Origin: Ruminiclostridium herbifermentans
GTDB taxonomy: Bacteria; Bacillota; Clostridia; Acetivibrionales; DSM-1351
Reading direction: 5' to 3'
Length of the DNA stretch: 64,000 bases
NCBI RefSeq assembly: GCF_005473905.2
Contig: NZ_CP061336.1
Location: forward strand, 2,534,501 to 2,598,500
Shown: one piece after another, positions 55,495 through 64,000 of the stretch
Layout: every line of letters starts with the position of its first letter
Position numbering within the stretch: position 1 is the first letter of the stretch
The notes under the pieces: model-generated
What the model was told of the DNA's origin: nothing
What the model saw: the letters and a program-made list of their open reading frames with translations, nothing else
The model's database searches: none
Program-made: the position numbers and the translations under genes

Positions 55495-56118
55495 ATTCTA
55501 CTGTCCTCCGATAAGAATTATAAAATAAGCTAATTACATCTCCAGTACTCCTCTAGAAGTGTATAGTTCCACATTATATAGTACTCTCCAAAAGTAACGC
55601 TTATACAGACTAAGAACTTCAAAGCTTTATATCTGCTTTCTTAATCCATAAAAAATACATCTTAACTATTATATCAATACACAGATAAAATAGTAATACT
55701 AATTCCATTAAATGCGTATTCATTTTTTTATTTTGTAGAAATATAATTAGAATTATAACTAACAACATACTCTTAAATACTCATACTCATTGCAAGTTCA
55801 ATTCTAAATCAAGAATATTTTATAGGAAATATTAAAGCTATGGATTTAAATTTGTTCTGATTAAAATTCTTAAAGTCAAAGTGAGAAATTTATTGCCAGT
55901 TGATTTTGTATTTAAAATAGAAAAGTAATTGTTTACAAACTTTTTATTGAAAAGAAAGAGAATTTAATATAATTCACTTTATGATAAATGATACCATATT
56001 ATTGAATATTTAGCAAACATATTTTTATTAATTTACTTGTTAGTGCTTTACCAAGCATATTTACTTACACATTATATTTCTATTATAACATTATTAAATT
56101 AATAAAATGCTGCAATAT
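55495..56118. other. AT-rich intergenic region upstream of cinA
   Basis: I see no gene, promoter or RNA with confidence. Tandem repeat array B follows. Confidence 0.5.
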
Positions 56119-56424
56119 AAATTCAGTTTACAGTTCTAACCTAACTATTGTCATAGAACCACAAACAAAAGAGCTAATCACTCGTTAAAGCAATCGGCCC
56201 TTCAAAAATTTAGCTTGCAGTTCTACCCCAACTATTGTCATAGAACCACAAATAGAAAAGCTAATCACTCGTTAAAGCGATCAGCCCTTCAATAAATTTA
56301 GTTTGCAGTTCTACTCCAACTATTGTCATAGAGCCACAAATACAAAGAGCCAATCACTCATTAAAGCGATCGGCCCTTCTAAAAATTCAGTTTACAATTT
56401 TACTCCAACTATTATCATAGAACC
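56119..56424. repeat. Tandem repeat array B, 87-89 bp unit, about 3.3 copies
   Basis: Units recur at 56191, 56278 and 56367. Each has TTAAAGCGATCGGCCCTTC, TTTAGTTTGCAGTTCTAC, CCCAACTATTGTCATAGAAC and CACAAATA. TAGAAC and GTTCTA form an inverted repeat in each. The family is shared with array A (47301-47540) but the unit here has an extra GAGCTAATCACTCG segment. It begins 8 bases after the ACT-protein stop. Confidence 0.92.
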
Positions 56425-56432
56425 TTTTATAA

Positions 56433-56870
56433 TTATTTTACGTTACAATATATTTTTTCACTAGGAATAATTTTAATATCACAATTTGTAAGAGTTCTTA
56501 ATGCATCTTCAGGATTTTCTACTCTCAAAATAACAAATGCTTCATTACCGGTCTTTCCAACAAAAGCATACATATATTCTATGCTAATTGCATTATCCTG
56601 CAATATTTCCAATACAAATGCCAATCCTCCCGGCTTATCCTCAACAGCAATTGCAATTACATCAGTGCAGCTAACTGTAAACCCGTTATCACTCAATGCC
56701 TTCTCAGCATCTTGAGGTTTGTTAACAATAAGTCTGAGAATACCAAAATCTGTAGTATCAGCTATTGACAATGCACATATGTCTATGTTGTTGCTTGCTA
56801 ATGTTCTAGTAACTTCTGCCAAACGTCCTGATTTGTTTTCCAAAAAAACAGAAATTTGTTGTACAAGCAT
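56433..56870 (-). CDS. Tandem ACT domain protein
   Basis: The 145-aa product has two ACT-like repeats: VQQISVFLENKSGRLAEVTR (about 3-70) and VIAIAVEDKPGGLAFVLEIL (about 72-140). ACT domains bind amino acids. It is next to paaK, an arrangement common in clostridia with iorAB, so it may sense an aromatic or branched amino acid. The start is ATG 56870, with GGAGG 7 bases upstream; longer upstream frames are leader. Confidence 0.9.
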   Translation of the reverse strand: MLVQQISVFLENKSGRLAEVTRTLASNNIDICALSIADTTDFGILRLIVNKPQDAEKALSDNGFTVSCTDVIAIAVEDKPGGLAFVLEILQDNAISIEYMYAFVGKTGNEAFVILRVENPEDALRTLTNCDIKIIPSEKIYCNVK

Positions 56871-56982
56871 GATTATGGCCTCCTTTATTTGTGTTACATA
56901 ACTCAACCTTTCCGTAATATATTTGTATCTTATCATATTTATATGTGGATAGATGAGTCTTTAATTTTTCTATCAAACACTT

Positions 56983-58284
56983 CTAAAGCACTCTTTTGTC
57001 AATTACCCTCTTGGCTTTACCTTCGCTTCGCTGAATAGATTTAGGTTCTACCAGTCTAACCTTTGCACTAATTCCTAAGGTACTCTGAACTTCTTTTGTA
57101 ATCTTTCTTTCAATATCCTCTAGCTTTTTCACTTCATCAGAAAACATTGCTGTTGAAAGTTCAACCTGTATCTCTAACGTGTCTAAATTATCTTTTCTAT
57201 CAACTACCAGCATATAATGTGGAGCAGTTTCTCCAATTGATAGAAGTACACTTTCAACTTGAGAAGGAAATACATTTACTCCTCTAATTATAAGCATGTC
57301 ATCAGTTCTGCCTGTAACCTTACTCATCCTAACCTCTGTACGACCACATTCACAGCGTTCGTAGTTCAATGAAGAAAGGTCCTTTGTTCTATATCTAATC
57401 AATGGTAAGCCTTCTTTAGTTACAGTTGTGAATACTATTTCACCCTTTGAACCTTCAGGTAAAACCTCCTCTGTATCTGGATCAATTATTTCAGGAATAA
57501 AATGATCCTCAGGAATATGCATTCCATTCTGATATTCACATTCACACGCAACACCAGGTCCAATTACTTCACTCAATCCATATATATCAATAGCTTTAAT
57601 TTTTAGTCTATCCTCAATTTCTTTTCTCATACTCTCAGACCATGGTTCAGCACCAAAAATACCAGCCTGAAGCTTTAAATCACTTCTCTTAATGCCTAAT
57701 TCTTCCATTTCCTCTGCAAGATATAAAGCATAAGAAGGAGTACAAGCAATATGTGTTGTTCCAAAATCCTGCATAAGAGATAACTGAAGCTTTGTATTAC
57801 CAGAAGATGTAGGAATTACTGTCGCTCCTACCTTTTCACCACCGTAATGAGCACCAAGTCCTCCAGTAAACAAACCATATCCATAAGAAACCTGTAAGAA
57901 AGATTCTTTAGTAAGTCCAGCACCTGTAAATGTCCTAGCTATAACCTCAGACCAAACTTCAAGGTCTTCTTTAGTATAGCCAACAACTGTTTTCTTACCT
58001 GTTGTTCCAGAAGAAGCATGAATTCTAACTATCTCACTCATTGGTACTGCAAATAGGCCAAAAGGATATGTATCTCTCAAATCTTGCTTGTATGTAAAAG
58101 GTAAATGCTTCAAATCATCCACTGACTTGATATCTCCAGGCAAAATACCTTTTTCATCCATTTTCTTTCTGTAAGTTGGCACATTATTATATACCCTGTT
58201 TACTGTTTTAATGAGTCTCTCTGACTGTACTTTTCTCATTTCGTCTCTGGACATACATTCATATTTTTCATTCCAAAAAGACAT
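56983..58284 (-). CDS. paaK: Phenylacetate-CoA ligase
   Basis: PaaK makes aryl-CoA from aryl acid, ATP and CoA. The 433-aa product has the AMP-binding P-loop [16 protein letters not shown] near 92, [33 protein letters not shown] and [15 protein letters not shown]. Start is ATG 58284 with GGGAGG 6 bases upstream. Downstream is the ACT gene, upstream iorA-iorB, so it would activate aryl acids, or work in reverse on aryl-CoA from IorAB with ATP gain. Its leader carries the recurrent element. Confidence 0.95.
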   Translation of the reverse strand: MSFWNEKYECMSRDEMRKVQSERLIKTVNRVYNNVPTYRKKMDEKGILPGDIKSVDDLKHLPFTYKQDLRDTYPFGLFAVPMSEIVRIHASSGTTGKKTVVGYTKEDLEVWSEVIARTFTGAGLTKESFLQVSYGYGLFTGGLGAHYGGEKVGATVIPTSSGNTKLQLSLMQDFGTTHIACTPSYALYLAEEMEELGIKRSDLKLQAGIFGAEPWSESMRKEIEDRLKIKAIDIYGLSEVIGPGVACECEYQNGMHIPEDHFIPEIIDPDTEEVLPEGSKGEIVFTTVTKEGLPLIRYRTKDLSSLNYERCECGRTEVRMSKVTGRTDDMLIIRGVNVFPSQVESVLLSIGETAPHYMLVVDRKDNLDTLEIQVELSTAMFSDEVKKLEDIERKITKEVQSTLGISAKVRLVEPKSIQRSEGKAKRVIDKRVL

Positions 58285-58285
58285 A

Positions 58286-58358
58286 ATAACCTCCCACGCC
58301 ACATTTAGGCTCAAAAATTTTGACTTCAGTGGAGAACCTTTGCTTTGCAAAGATGTGC
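58286..58358 (-). promoter_or_regulatory. paaK leader: hairpin with anti-SD plus SD stem-loop
   Basis: At 58329-58358 (minus) ATCTTTG and CAAAGGT pair around CAAAG and run into TCTCCAC. At 58286-58318 GCC and GGC enclose TAAATGT, then GTGGGAGG. TCTCCAC pairs with GTGGGAGG if one G is bulged. Confidence 0.6.
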
Positions 58359-58616
58359 TATTATTTTTGAAGTTTAATCATAAGACTTAAGCAAAATCCC
58401 CCCAAAGAATTGAATGTTTTTATATTTATATATGTGCCAAACATCCCACCTTGGAATGGCTTTCAGGGTTTACTACATAAAATGAGCCCCACACAAAAGC
58501 AATAGGCCAAAACAATGCATTGCTGGCAAGCCAACAATACATGTTTATTCAAGTACATTTAAACTTAACTGAACATAAAAACTAAACTATAACATTTAAG
58601 TCTATTTTTAATAATA
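58359..58616. other. Intergenic region between iorB and paaK leader
   Basis: No gene. It contains GC-richer spots (GGTGGGATGTTTGG near 58440 on the minus strand) without a clear hairpin. Confidence 0.4.
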
Positions 58617-59192
58617 CTAATTATGATAATTGTAGCCCTCTTCAAAAGCTTTTAAATTTACTTCTAAAAACTTTGCTGGTACTACTTCACGAATTGCTTC
58701 AACAAAAATATCCTTATTTATACCTGTCAATTTTGCCAAAACACCAATAAGTACGATATTAACAGCCTTTATGTTACCGCATTCACGAGCAATCTTAAGG
58801 GCATCTAATGAGTATATTTTGTTATTTTCCTTAAGAGTCTCTATAATATTTTCAGGATATTTTGCCTTGCCAATTATAACAGGCATAGGATCTATCTGCT
58901 GTTCATTTATTATCATTTTACCATCTTTTCCTAAACAGTCAATACATCTAAGTGCCTCAAGCTTTTCAAATGCAAGTATAACGTCAGCCTCTCCTTTTTC
59001 AATTATTGGAGAATATACTTTTTTACCAAATTTAACATATGTTACAACACTTCCGCCTCTCTGAGACATACCATGTACTTCTGAAACCTTTACATCAAAA
59101 TTTAATTTCAATGCAACGTTACCTAGTATTCTACTAGAAAGAAGTGTACCTTGACCACCAACACCAACAATTAATATATTTAATTTTTCCAT
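58617..59192 (-). CDS. iorB: Indolepyruvate ferredoxin oxidoreductase, beta subunit
   Basis: The 191-aa product is the gamma-domain subunit with ILIVGVGGQGTLLSSRILG and VSEVHGMSQRGGSVVTYVKF. With IorA it oxidises aryl pyruvates to aryl-CoA, reducing ferredoxin. Start is ATG 59192 (GGCGGGTGAA upstream), one base after the iorA stop, so the two are coupled; the longer upstream frame lies inside iorA. Confidence 0.96.
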   Translation of the reverse strand: MEKLNILIVGVGGQGTLLSSRILGNVALKLNFDVKVSEVHGMSQRGGSVVTYVKFGKKVYSPIIEKGEADVILAFEKLEALRCIDCLGKDGKMIINEQQIDPMPVIIGKAKYPENIIETLKENNKIYSLDALKIARECGNIKAVNIVLIGVLAKLTGINKDIFVEAIREVVPAKFLEVNLKAFEEGYNYHN

Positions 59193-59193
59193 A

Positions 59194-60927
59194 TTATTCA
59201 CCCGCCTTCTCAATTGCACCAAAACCACAAACTTTAGTACAAAGCATACATCCAACACAAAGAGCCGGATCAATTTCTAAGTGCTCACCTTTATCAACTA
59301 TTGCAGGACATCCCATTTTCATACACATTCTGCATCTTTTACATTTGTCTTGATTTATTTTTTGAACACCCTCATATTTAACATTCTTCAAAAGCGCACA
59401 TGGTCTCTGAGATATAATTACTGAAGGTTCATCAATCTGGGTCTCAGTTTTAACCACTTTTTCAAATTCTTTAATATCAAAAGGATCAACAACTGTAACC
59501 CTATCAATTCCAACAGCCTTACAAAGTAACTCTAAATCAACTTGTTTAGTAGGTTCTCCCTTGATTGTAAAACCAGTTGTAGGATTTTGCTGGTGTCCTG
59601 TCATACCTGTAATTGAATTATCAAGTATTATTACTGTTGAATTTCCTTTGTTGTACACGATATCAATTAAGCCTGTAATACCAGAGTGTATAAAGGTGGA
59701 GTCACCAAGTATAGCAACTGTTTTCTTACCGAATTCGGTACCACGTGCTTTTTCCATACCGTGAGCCACGCCTATACTTGCACCCATACAAACACAAGTA
59801 TCAATACTTTCATTTGGTGCCAATGCTCCAAGTGTATAGCAGCCTATATCTCCGCTCACATTTAGCTTAAGTTTCTTTAAAACATAAAACATGCCTCTAT
59901 GCGGACATCCTGGACACATAACAGGTGGCCTAACAGGTACAGACTGTTTTGAAGCATCTATAATTGCTTTACCTAATAGTCTTTCAGCAATAATCTGGCT
60001 GCTCAGTTCACCTATAACCGGAAGCTTTTCTTTTCCAATAACCTTTATGCCCATCTTTAATATTTGTTCTTCAAAAAATGGTTCCAACTCTTCAACAACA
60101 TAAAGAGTTTTCACTTTACTAGCAAAATCAGCAATAAGCTTTTCAGGTATAGGATAAACCATACCCAGCTTAAGAACAGAAGCATTTGGCATAGCTTCCT
60201 TTACATACTGATATGCAATACCACTTGTAATAACTCCGATATCGTCGCTGTCCATCTTTACTCTGTTTAATTCACTTGAATCGGAATACTCTCTCAAGTC
60301 AGCCATTCTTTTTTCAACAACAACATGTCTTTTTCTAGCCATTGCAGGCATCATAACATATTTACCGGCATCCTTAATATAATCTTTGATTTTATAATCT
60401 TCTTTATCATTTAATTCAACAACACTTTGTGAATGTGCTACTCTAGTTGAAAGGCGAACAATTACAGGAGTGTCAAATTGTTCACTTATAGAAAATGCTT
60501 TTTTTACATACTCCTTACATTCCTGACTATCAGATGGCTCTAACATAGGAACTTTAGAAGCTCTTGCATAATTTCTGCTATCTTGTTCATTCTGTGAACT
60601 ATGCATTCCAGGGTCGTCGGCTACCATTATAACCAAACCACCATTTACACCAGTATATGATACAGTAAATAATGGATCAGCTGCAACATTAAGTCCTACA
60701 TGCTTCATTGCACATATTGCACGAGCTCCTCCAAAGGATGCTCCTATAGCAACTTCCATTGCTACTTTTTCATTAGGTGCCCACTCAGAATATATTTCAT
60801 CATATTGTTTAGCAATAGCCTCTGTTATCTCTGTACTAGGCGTTCCTGGGTATGCAGAAGCAACTGTGCAGCCTGCTTCATATGCACCTCTTGCTACAGC
60901 TTCATTACCAAGCATGAGTTTTTTCAT
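59194..60927 (-). CDS. iorA: Indolepyruvate ferredoxin oxidoreductase, alpha subunit
   Basis: The 577-aa product has the pyrimidine-binding domain (KKLMLGNEAVARGAYEAGCT), a TPP domain (GDIGCYTLGALAP, AILGDSTFIHSGITGLIDIV with the GDS motif) and two C-terminal 4Fe-4S sets: CKRCRMCMKMGCP and CVGCMLCTKVC. The first set has the usual variation. It starts the iorAB pair and lies 71 bases downstream of the acyl-CoA ligase. Confidence 0.97.
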   Translation of the reverse strand: MKKLMLGNEAVARGAYEAGCTVASAYPGTPSTEITEAIAKQYDEIYSEWAPNEKVAMEVAIGASFGGARAICAMKHVGLNVAADPLFTVSYTGVNGGLVIMVADDPGMHSSQNEQDSRNYARASKVPMLEPSDSQECKEYVKKAFSISEQFDTPVIVRLSTRVAHSQSVVELNDKEDYKIKDYIKDAGKYVMMPAMARKRHVVVEKRMADLREYSDSSELNRVKMDSDDIGVITSGIAYQYVKEAMPNASVLKLGMVYPIPEKLIADFASKVKTLYVVEELEPFFEEQILKMGIKVIGKEKLPVIGELSSQIIAERLLGKAIIDASKQSVPVRPPVMCPGCPHRGMFYVLKKLKLNVSGDIGCYTLGALAPNESIDTCVCMGASIGVAHGMEKARGTEFGKKTVAILGDSTFIHSGITGLIDIVYNKGNSTVIILDNSITGMTGHQQNPTTGFTIKGEPTKQVDLELLCKAVGIDRVTVVDPFDIKEFEKVVKTETQIDEPSVIISQRPCALLKNVKYEGVQKINQDKCKRCRMCMKMGCPAIVDKGEHLEIDPALCVGCMLCTKVCGFGAIEKAGE

Positions 60928-60998
60928 TTAAATTCCTCCATCACCATTTGTGTTAATTTATATAATTTAAATATTATACAAAACATTAATACATATAT

Positions 60999-62633
60999 TT
61001 ATATTTCATTTTGATCTGCCACTAAACTGGCCACACCATATTTTTCTCTTAATTTAGGCTTTTCTATCTTTCCTGTAGGATTTCGTGGAATTGTATCAAA
61101 AATAATCTTTCTTGGACGCTTATATCTTGGCATAGGTGAACAGAAAGACTCAATCTCTTTTTCAGTACATTCACAACCTGGCTTTAACTCTATAATTGCA
61201 GCTGTTATTTCACCAAGACGTTTATCTGGCAAACCAATAACTGCTGCATCTTTAATTTTATCGTTTGTTCGAAGGAAATCCTCAATCTGTACTGGATATA
61301 TATTCTCTCCACCACTAATAATAACGTCTTTTTTTCTATCTACCAAATAGATAAAACCATCTTCATCCATCATAGCCATATCCCCGGTAAATAGCCATCC
61401 ATCCTTTAATACCGCTTCTGTTGCCTCTGGGTCATTGTAGTAACATTTCATAACACCTGGACCCTTAACTGCAAGTTCTCCAACTTGTCCTTGCTCAACA
61501 GGTACTCTGTTTTCATCAACAATTTTAGTCTCCCATTTATACCCAGGTACTCCAATAGCACCTACCTTATGAATGTTTTCAATACCTAAATGAACACAAC
61601 CAGGTCCAATAGATTCACTAAGGCCATAATTTGTATCATATTGGTGATGTGGGAAGTACTTTTTCCAGCGATTTATTAAACTTGGCGGAACAGGCTGTGC
61701 ACCAATATGCATTAGTCTCCACTGAGATAGATTATAATCCTCCAGCTTTATTTCACCACTCTCAATAGCATCTAAAATATCCTGTGCCCAAGGAACTAAC
61801 AGCCAAACGATGGTGATTTTTTCCTCTGATACTGTTCTAAGTATCCATTCTGGCTTGATTCCACGAAGCAAAACTGCCTTGCTTCCTACCAGAAAGCTTC
61901 CAAACCAATGCATTTTTGCACCTGTATGATAAAGTGGAGGTATACATAAGAAATTATCTTCTCTAGTTTGACCATGGTGTTTTTGCTCAGTATAACAAGC
62001 AGACATCAAACTCCCATGTGTATGTAATATTGCTTTAGGAAATCCTGTAGTTCCAGATGAAAAATAAATAACTCCATCATCTTCATCAGTTATCTTTATT
62101 CTTGGATCTTCAGATGAGCAATTTGCAGTAAGCCTATCATAGCTTTCAGCAAAAGATGGACGTCCTTCTCCTGCAAAAAAGAGTATTTTTACATTAGGTA
62201 TTTGATCATAAATTGTTTCTAGTCTACCAATAAATTCAGGTCCAAAAATAAGAGCAATTGTATCCGATAAGCCTAAACAATACTTTATTTCTTCAGCAGT
62301 ATATCTAAAATTTAATGGTACAGCAATAGCTCCTGTCTTTAGTATTCCAAAATAAATAGGAAGCCACTCGAGACAATTCATTAGAAGAATAGCAACCTTG
62401 TCACCTTTTTTAATTCCTCTTTTGAGTAAAAGATTTGCGAACCTATTTGCTTTCTCGTCAAATACACGCCATGTCATTTCTCTTCTGTATTCACCTGCGG
62501 GATTGTTTTCAATAAGTTCGAATTCTTTCCAGATAACATTATGACTGTCCTGTAAGTCTAAATTGATCTCCGTTAAGCAAATTTCATTTCCGTACATTTC
62601 TGCATTGCGTGATAAAAATTCTGTAATTGGCAT
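60999..62633 (-). CDS. AMP-forming acyl-CoA synthetase
   Basis: The 544-aa product has the P-loop YFSSGTTGFPKAILHTHG near 190, YGLSESIGPG, the TGDMAMMDEDGFIYLVDRKKD motif and the C-terminal Lys in RNPTGKIEKPKL. Substrate cannot be told; context with iorAB and paaK suggests an aryl or fatty acid. GGAGG lies 7 bases before the ATG. A SigA-type promoter is seen at 62664-62693. Confidence 0.93.
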   Translation of the reverse strand: MPITEFLSRNAEMYGNEICLTEINLDLQDSHNVIWKEFELIENNPAGEYRREMTWRVFDEKANRFANLLLKRGIKKGDKVAILLMNCLEWLPIYFGILKTGAIAVPLNFRYTAEEIKYCLGLSDTIALIFGPEFIGRLETIYDQIPNVKILFFAGEGRPSFAESYDRLTANCSSEDPRIKITDEDDGVIYFSSGTTGFPKAILHTHGSLMSACYTEQKHHGQTREDNFLCIPPLYHTGAKMHWFGSFLVGSKAVLLRGIKPEWILRTVSEEKITIVWLLVPWAQDILDAIESGEIKLEDYNLSQWRLMHIGAQPVPPSLINRWKKYFPHHQYDTNYGLSESIGPGCVHLGIENIHKVGAIGVPGYKWETKIVDENRVPVEQGQVGELAVKGPGVMKCYYNDPEATEAVLKDGWLFTGDMAMMDEDGFIYLVDRKKDVIISGGENIYPVQIEDFLRTNDKIKDAAVIGLPDKRLGEITAAIIELKPGCECTEKEIESFCSPMPRYKRPRKIIFDTIPRNPTGKIEKPKLREKYGVASLVADQNEI

Positions 62634-62663
62634 TTATTTTCCTCCGTTCTACTAGTTATACAA

Positions 62664-62693
62664 ATTATACTAAAGTTATTTATGTCCATGTAA
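62664..62693 (-). promoter_or_regulatory. Probable promoter of the acyl-CoA ligase-iorAB unit
   Basis: TTACAT and TATAAT on the minus strand with an 18-base spacer, about 30 bases before the start codon. 62694-62970 otherwise has no gene. Confidence 0.5.
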
Positions 62694-62970
62694 TTATGTC
62701 CCATACTACTATAAAAATTACTATATAGAATTATAATACGATAAATTTAGATTATCAACAACCGCTTATTGTGACTTTTATGTTAATTTTTTTTATTATC
62801 TCAAACTTAGCACATAAAAAAATGTTGGTTTGTTAGAATTAAATAAGAATTATTAATAATTATAAATGAAGAAAAATTATTTACGTTTCATATAATAATG
62901 CTACTGTACCTAATATTACTAGGTTTTAAGCAGAATATTCAACCGTCAAGTTTGATTATTAATATATAAT

Positions 62971-63915
62971 TTATAGCTTGTCCCTGTCATATATACCTTT
63001 AGCAATATTTTCAACCTCAATTCTAACCCCATTAAGTTTCCAAAGTATATTGTCATAATTTCCATTTTTTATGTACAACCTAATATTTTCAGATAAATTA
63101 TTAAGCTTTTCAGCTTCGATGTTCTTTACTTCAATTTCCTTATTTTTCACGTAGTAGCAGCCAATCATAAAACCCACAATATTTATAACGGGAGATAAAA
63201 TAATGGCAATTAACAAAATAAAAACTGAATTTTTTGACATCTCTTCTAAAACATAATAGTTTGTAATAGCTTCATAAATTACTTTTAAAAACAGAACATT
63301 AAATAATACAATTACATAATAAATTGCAGATAATAATGGACTCGATAAAATATGTTTTAGCCACTGCCCCTTTAATAATGTACGTTTTTTAGTTACAAAG
63401 TATAAAAGCAAAATATACTGTATTACTCTAATAGGTAATGATATTCCAAAGCCTAATAGAAAGTCTCTGTTTATTTGCTCAATGGTTATTTTAGATATAT
63501 GCATTATGAATGAAAAAACTAAGAAATTTAAGATTTTATTAATTATAAATCCTAATATCATAAATAAAAAAGTCCTAGACATCCACTTTAAAGCACTTGC
63601 ATCATCAAAAACATCATTTGTAACTACTAAAATGATATAAAAGCTTACAATTGATATAAATTGAACTAAATACCAGCTTAATCCAAAGTAATAGCTAATA
63701 TTTATTATAAAAGCAACCACAACAGTAGGTAAAAAAACTCTGACATAATCAAATTTATTAATAAGTCTTTTACATTCGGATTCGCTCCAATATTCAAATT
63801 CTCCAACAAGAATTAATGTAAATAATACCCAAAAAAACACTTCCGGAATAGAAATAAATAGAGTATCAAAAAAAATCTTAGTACTTGCATCATATGTAAA
63901 TAAATCACTAAACAT
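62971..63915 (-). CDS. Orphan multi-pass membrane protein, sensor-like, no kinase domain
   Basis: The 314-aa product has about six to seven hydrophobic segments (residues 15-40, 55-75, 80-100, 115-140, 155-175, 195-220, 235-260) and a short cytoplasmic tail with a helix (IEVKNIEAEKLNNLSENIRL). The layout recalls the membrane half of AgrC-type sensor kinases, but there is no His box or ATPase domain and none can be encoded after the stop. I start at ATG 63915 (GGAGG upstream). No family is recognised. Confidence 0.7.
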   Translation of the reverse strand: MFSDLFTYDASTKIFFDTLFISIPEVFFWVLFTLILVGEFEYWSESECKRLINKFDYVRVFLPTVVVAFIINISYYFGLSWYLVQFISIVSFYIILVVTNDVFDDASALKWMSRTFLFMILGFIINKILNFLVFSFIMHISKITIEQINRDFLLGFGISLPIRVIQYILLLYFVTKKRTLLKGQWLKHILSSPLLSAIYYVIVLFNVLFLKVIYEAITNYYVLEEMSKNSVFILLIAIILSPVINIVGFMIGCYYVKNKEIEVKNIEAEKLNNLSENIRLYIKNGNYDNILWKLNGVRIEVENIAKGIYDRDKL

Positions 63916-64000
63916 TAGAGCCCTCCACATACACAGTTTACTAATACAAAGTTCTACATTAATTCAATCATTTTTTATGTCGCTCTACATTTTAATACTT

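Noticed and set aside
56119-56424. CRISPR array at array B
   Set aside because: The segments between the short motifs are themselves conserved, so there are no spacers, and no cas genes lie nearby.
1-64000. tRNA, rRNA, prophage or integrative element
   Set aside because: I saw no cloverleaf with the T-loop signature, no rRNA-like sequence, and no integrase, transposase or phage structural gene.

Overview
The window is AT-rich, tightly packed Clostridia-type chromosome from an anaerobic, endospore-forming Firmicute. Evidence: a class III (oxygen-sensitive) ribonucleotide reductase, an indolepyruvate:ferredoxin oxidoreductase, SpoVS, FapR-type lipid control, DUF1540 and YdbC small proteins, GGAGG ribosome binding sites and frequent GTG/TTG starts. 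A relative of the cellulolytic clostridia (cluster III) is my inference from gene order, not proven. Almost every gene is on the minus strand, so transcription mostly runs from high to low coordinates; the plus-strand genes are an OPT transporter with a type II pantothenate kinase (16.5-19.7 kb), a DUF1540 protein (24.0 kb), and a spore-coat-like gene with a superoxide dismutase homologue (35-36 kb). I saw no rRNA, tRNA, prophage or CRISPR array.

Layout from left to right: 0-3.7 kb, yraN, a stand-alone FlhB C-terminal homologue, a FliK-like protein and rnhB. 4.2-7.6 kb, two unrecognised proteins and a decayed gene. 7.6-15.3 kb, the ribosome/SRP block ylxM-ffh-rpsP-khpA-rimM-trmD-rplS-lepB-rbgA, preceded by a NYN-LOTUS RNA-binding protein. 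15.3-20.2 kb, an accessory stretch with a complex leader, the OPT transporter, a ten-copy tandem repeat and the pantothenate kinase. 20.6-23.7 kb, nrdD-nrdG under a promoter with two NrdR-like boxes. 24-28 kb, DUF1540, YdbC, UPF0182. 28-32.6 kb, smc-ftsY. 33-38 kb, nitroreductase, CoA-binding protein, spore-related genes, HD-GYP and spoVS. 38-46.7 kb, the fatty-acid operon fapR-plsX-fabH-fabD-fabG-acpP-fabF followed by rnc and a radical SAM gene. 47.7-55.5 kb, cinA-murJ-recA-recX-rimO-pgsA. 56-62.7 kb, an acyl-CoA ligase, iorA-iorB, paaK and an ACT protein, a set suited to oxidising aryl pyruvates to CoA esters. 63-64 kb, an orphan membrane protein.

The most interesting signal is a recurrent 5'-leader element. 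At least seven genes of unrelated function (khpA, ylxM-ffh, fabF, paaK, the OPT transporter, the SOD homologue and the gene cut by the left edge) start behind a nearly identical module: a T-run, a short GCC/GGC-type stem-loop, then GGCGTGG(G)AGGTT and the start codon. In three of them (khpA, ylxM, paaK) a second stem-loop with base changes that keep pairing lies upstream and ends in an invariant GGTTCTCCAC, which can pair with the GTGGAGG of the ribosome binding site. This looks like an undescribed cis-regulatory RNA or a mobile leader cassette. Other unexplained structure: the 62-64 bp tandem array after the OPT gene, two related intergenic arrays at 47.3 and 56.1 kb, an 86-bp MITE-like inverted repeat at 24.3 kb, and an ATT start codon overlapping the stop of rnc.
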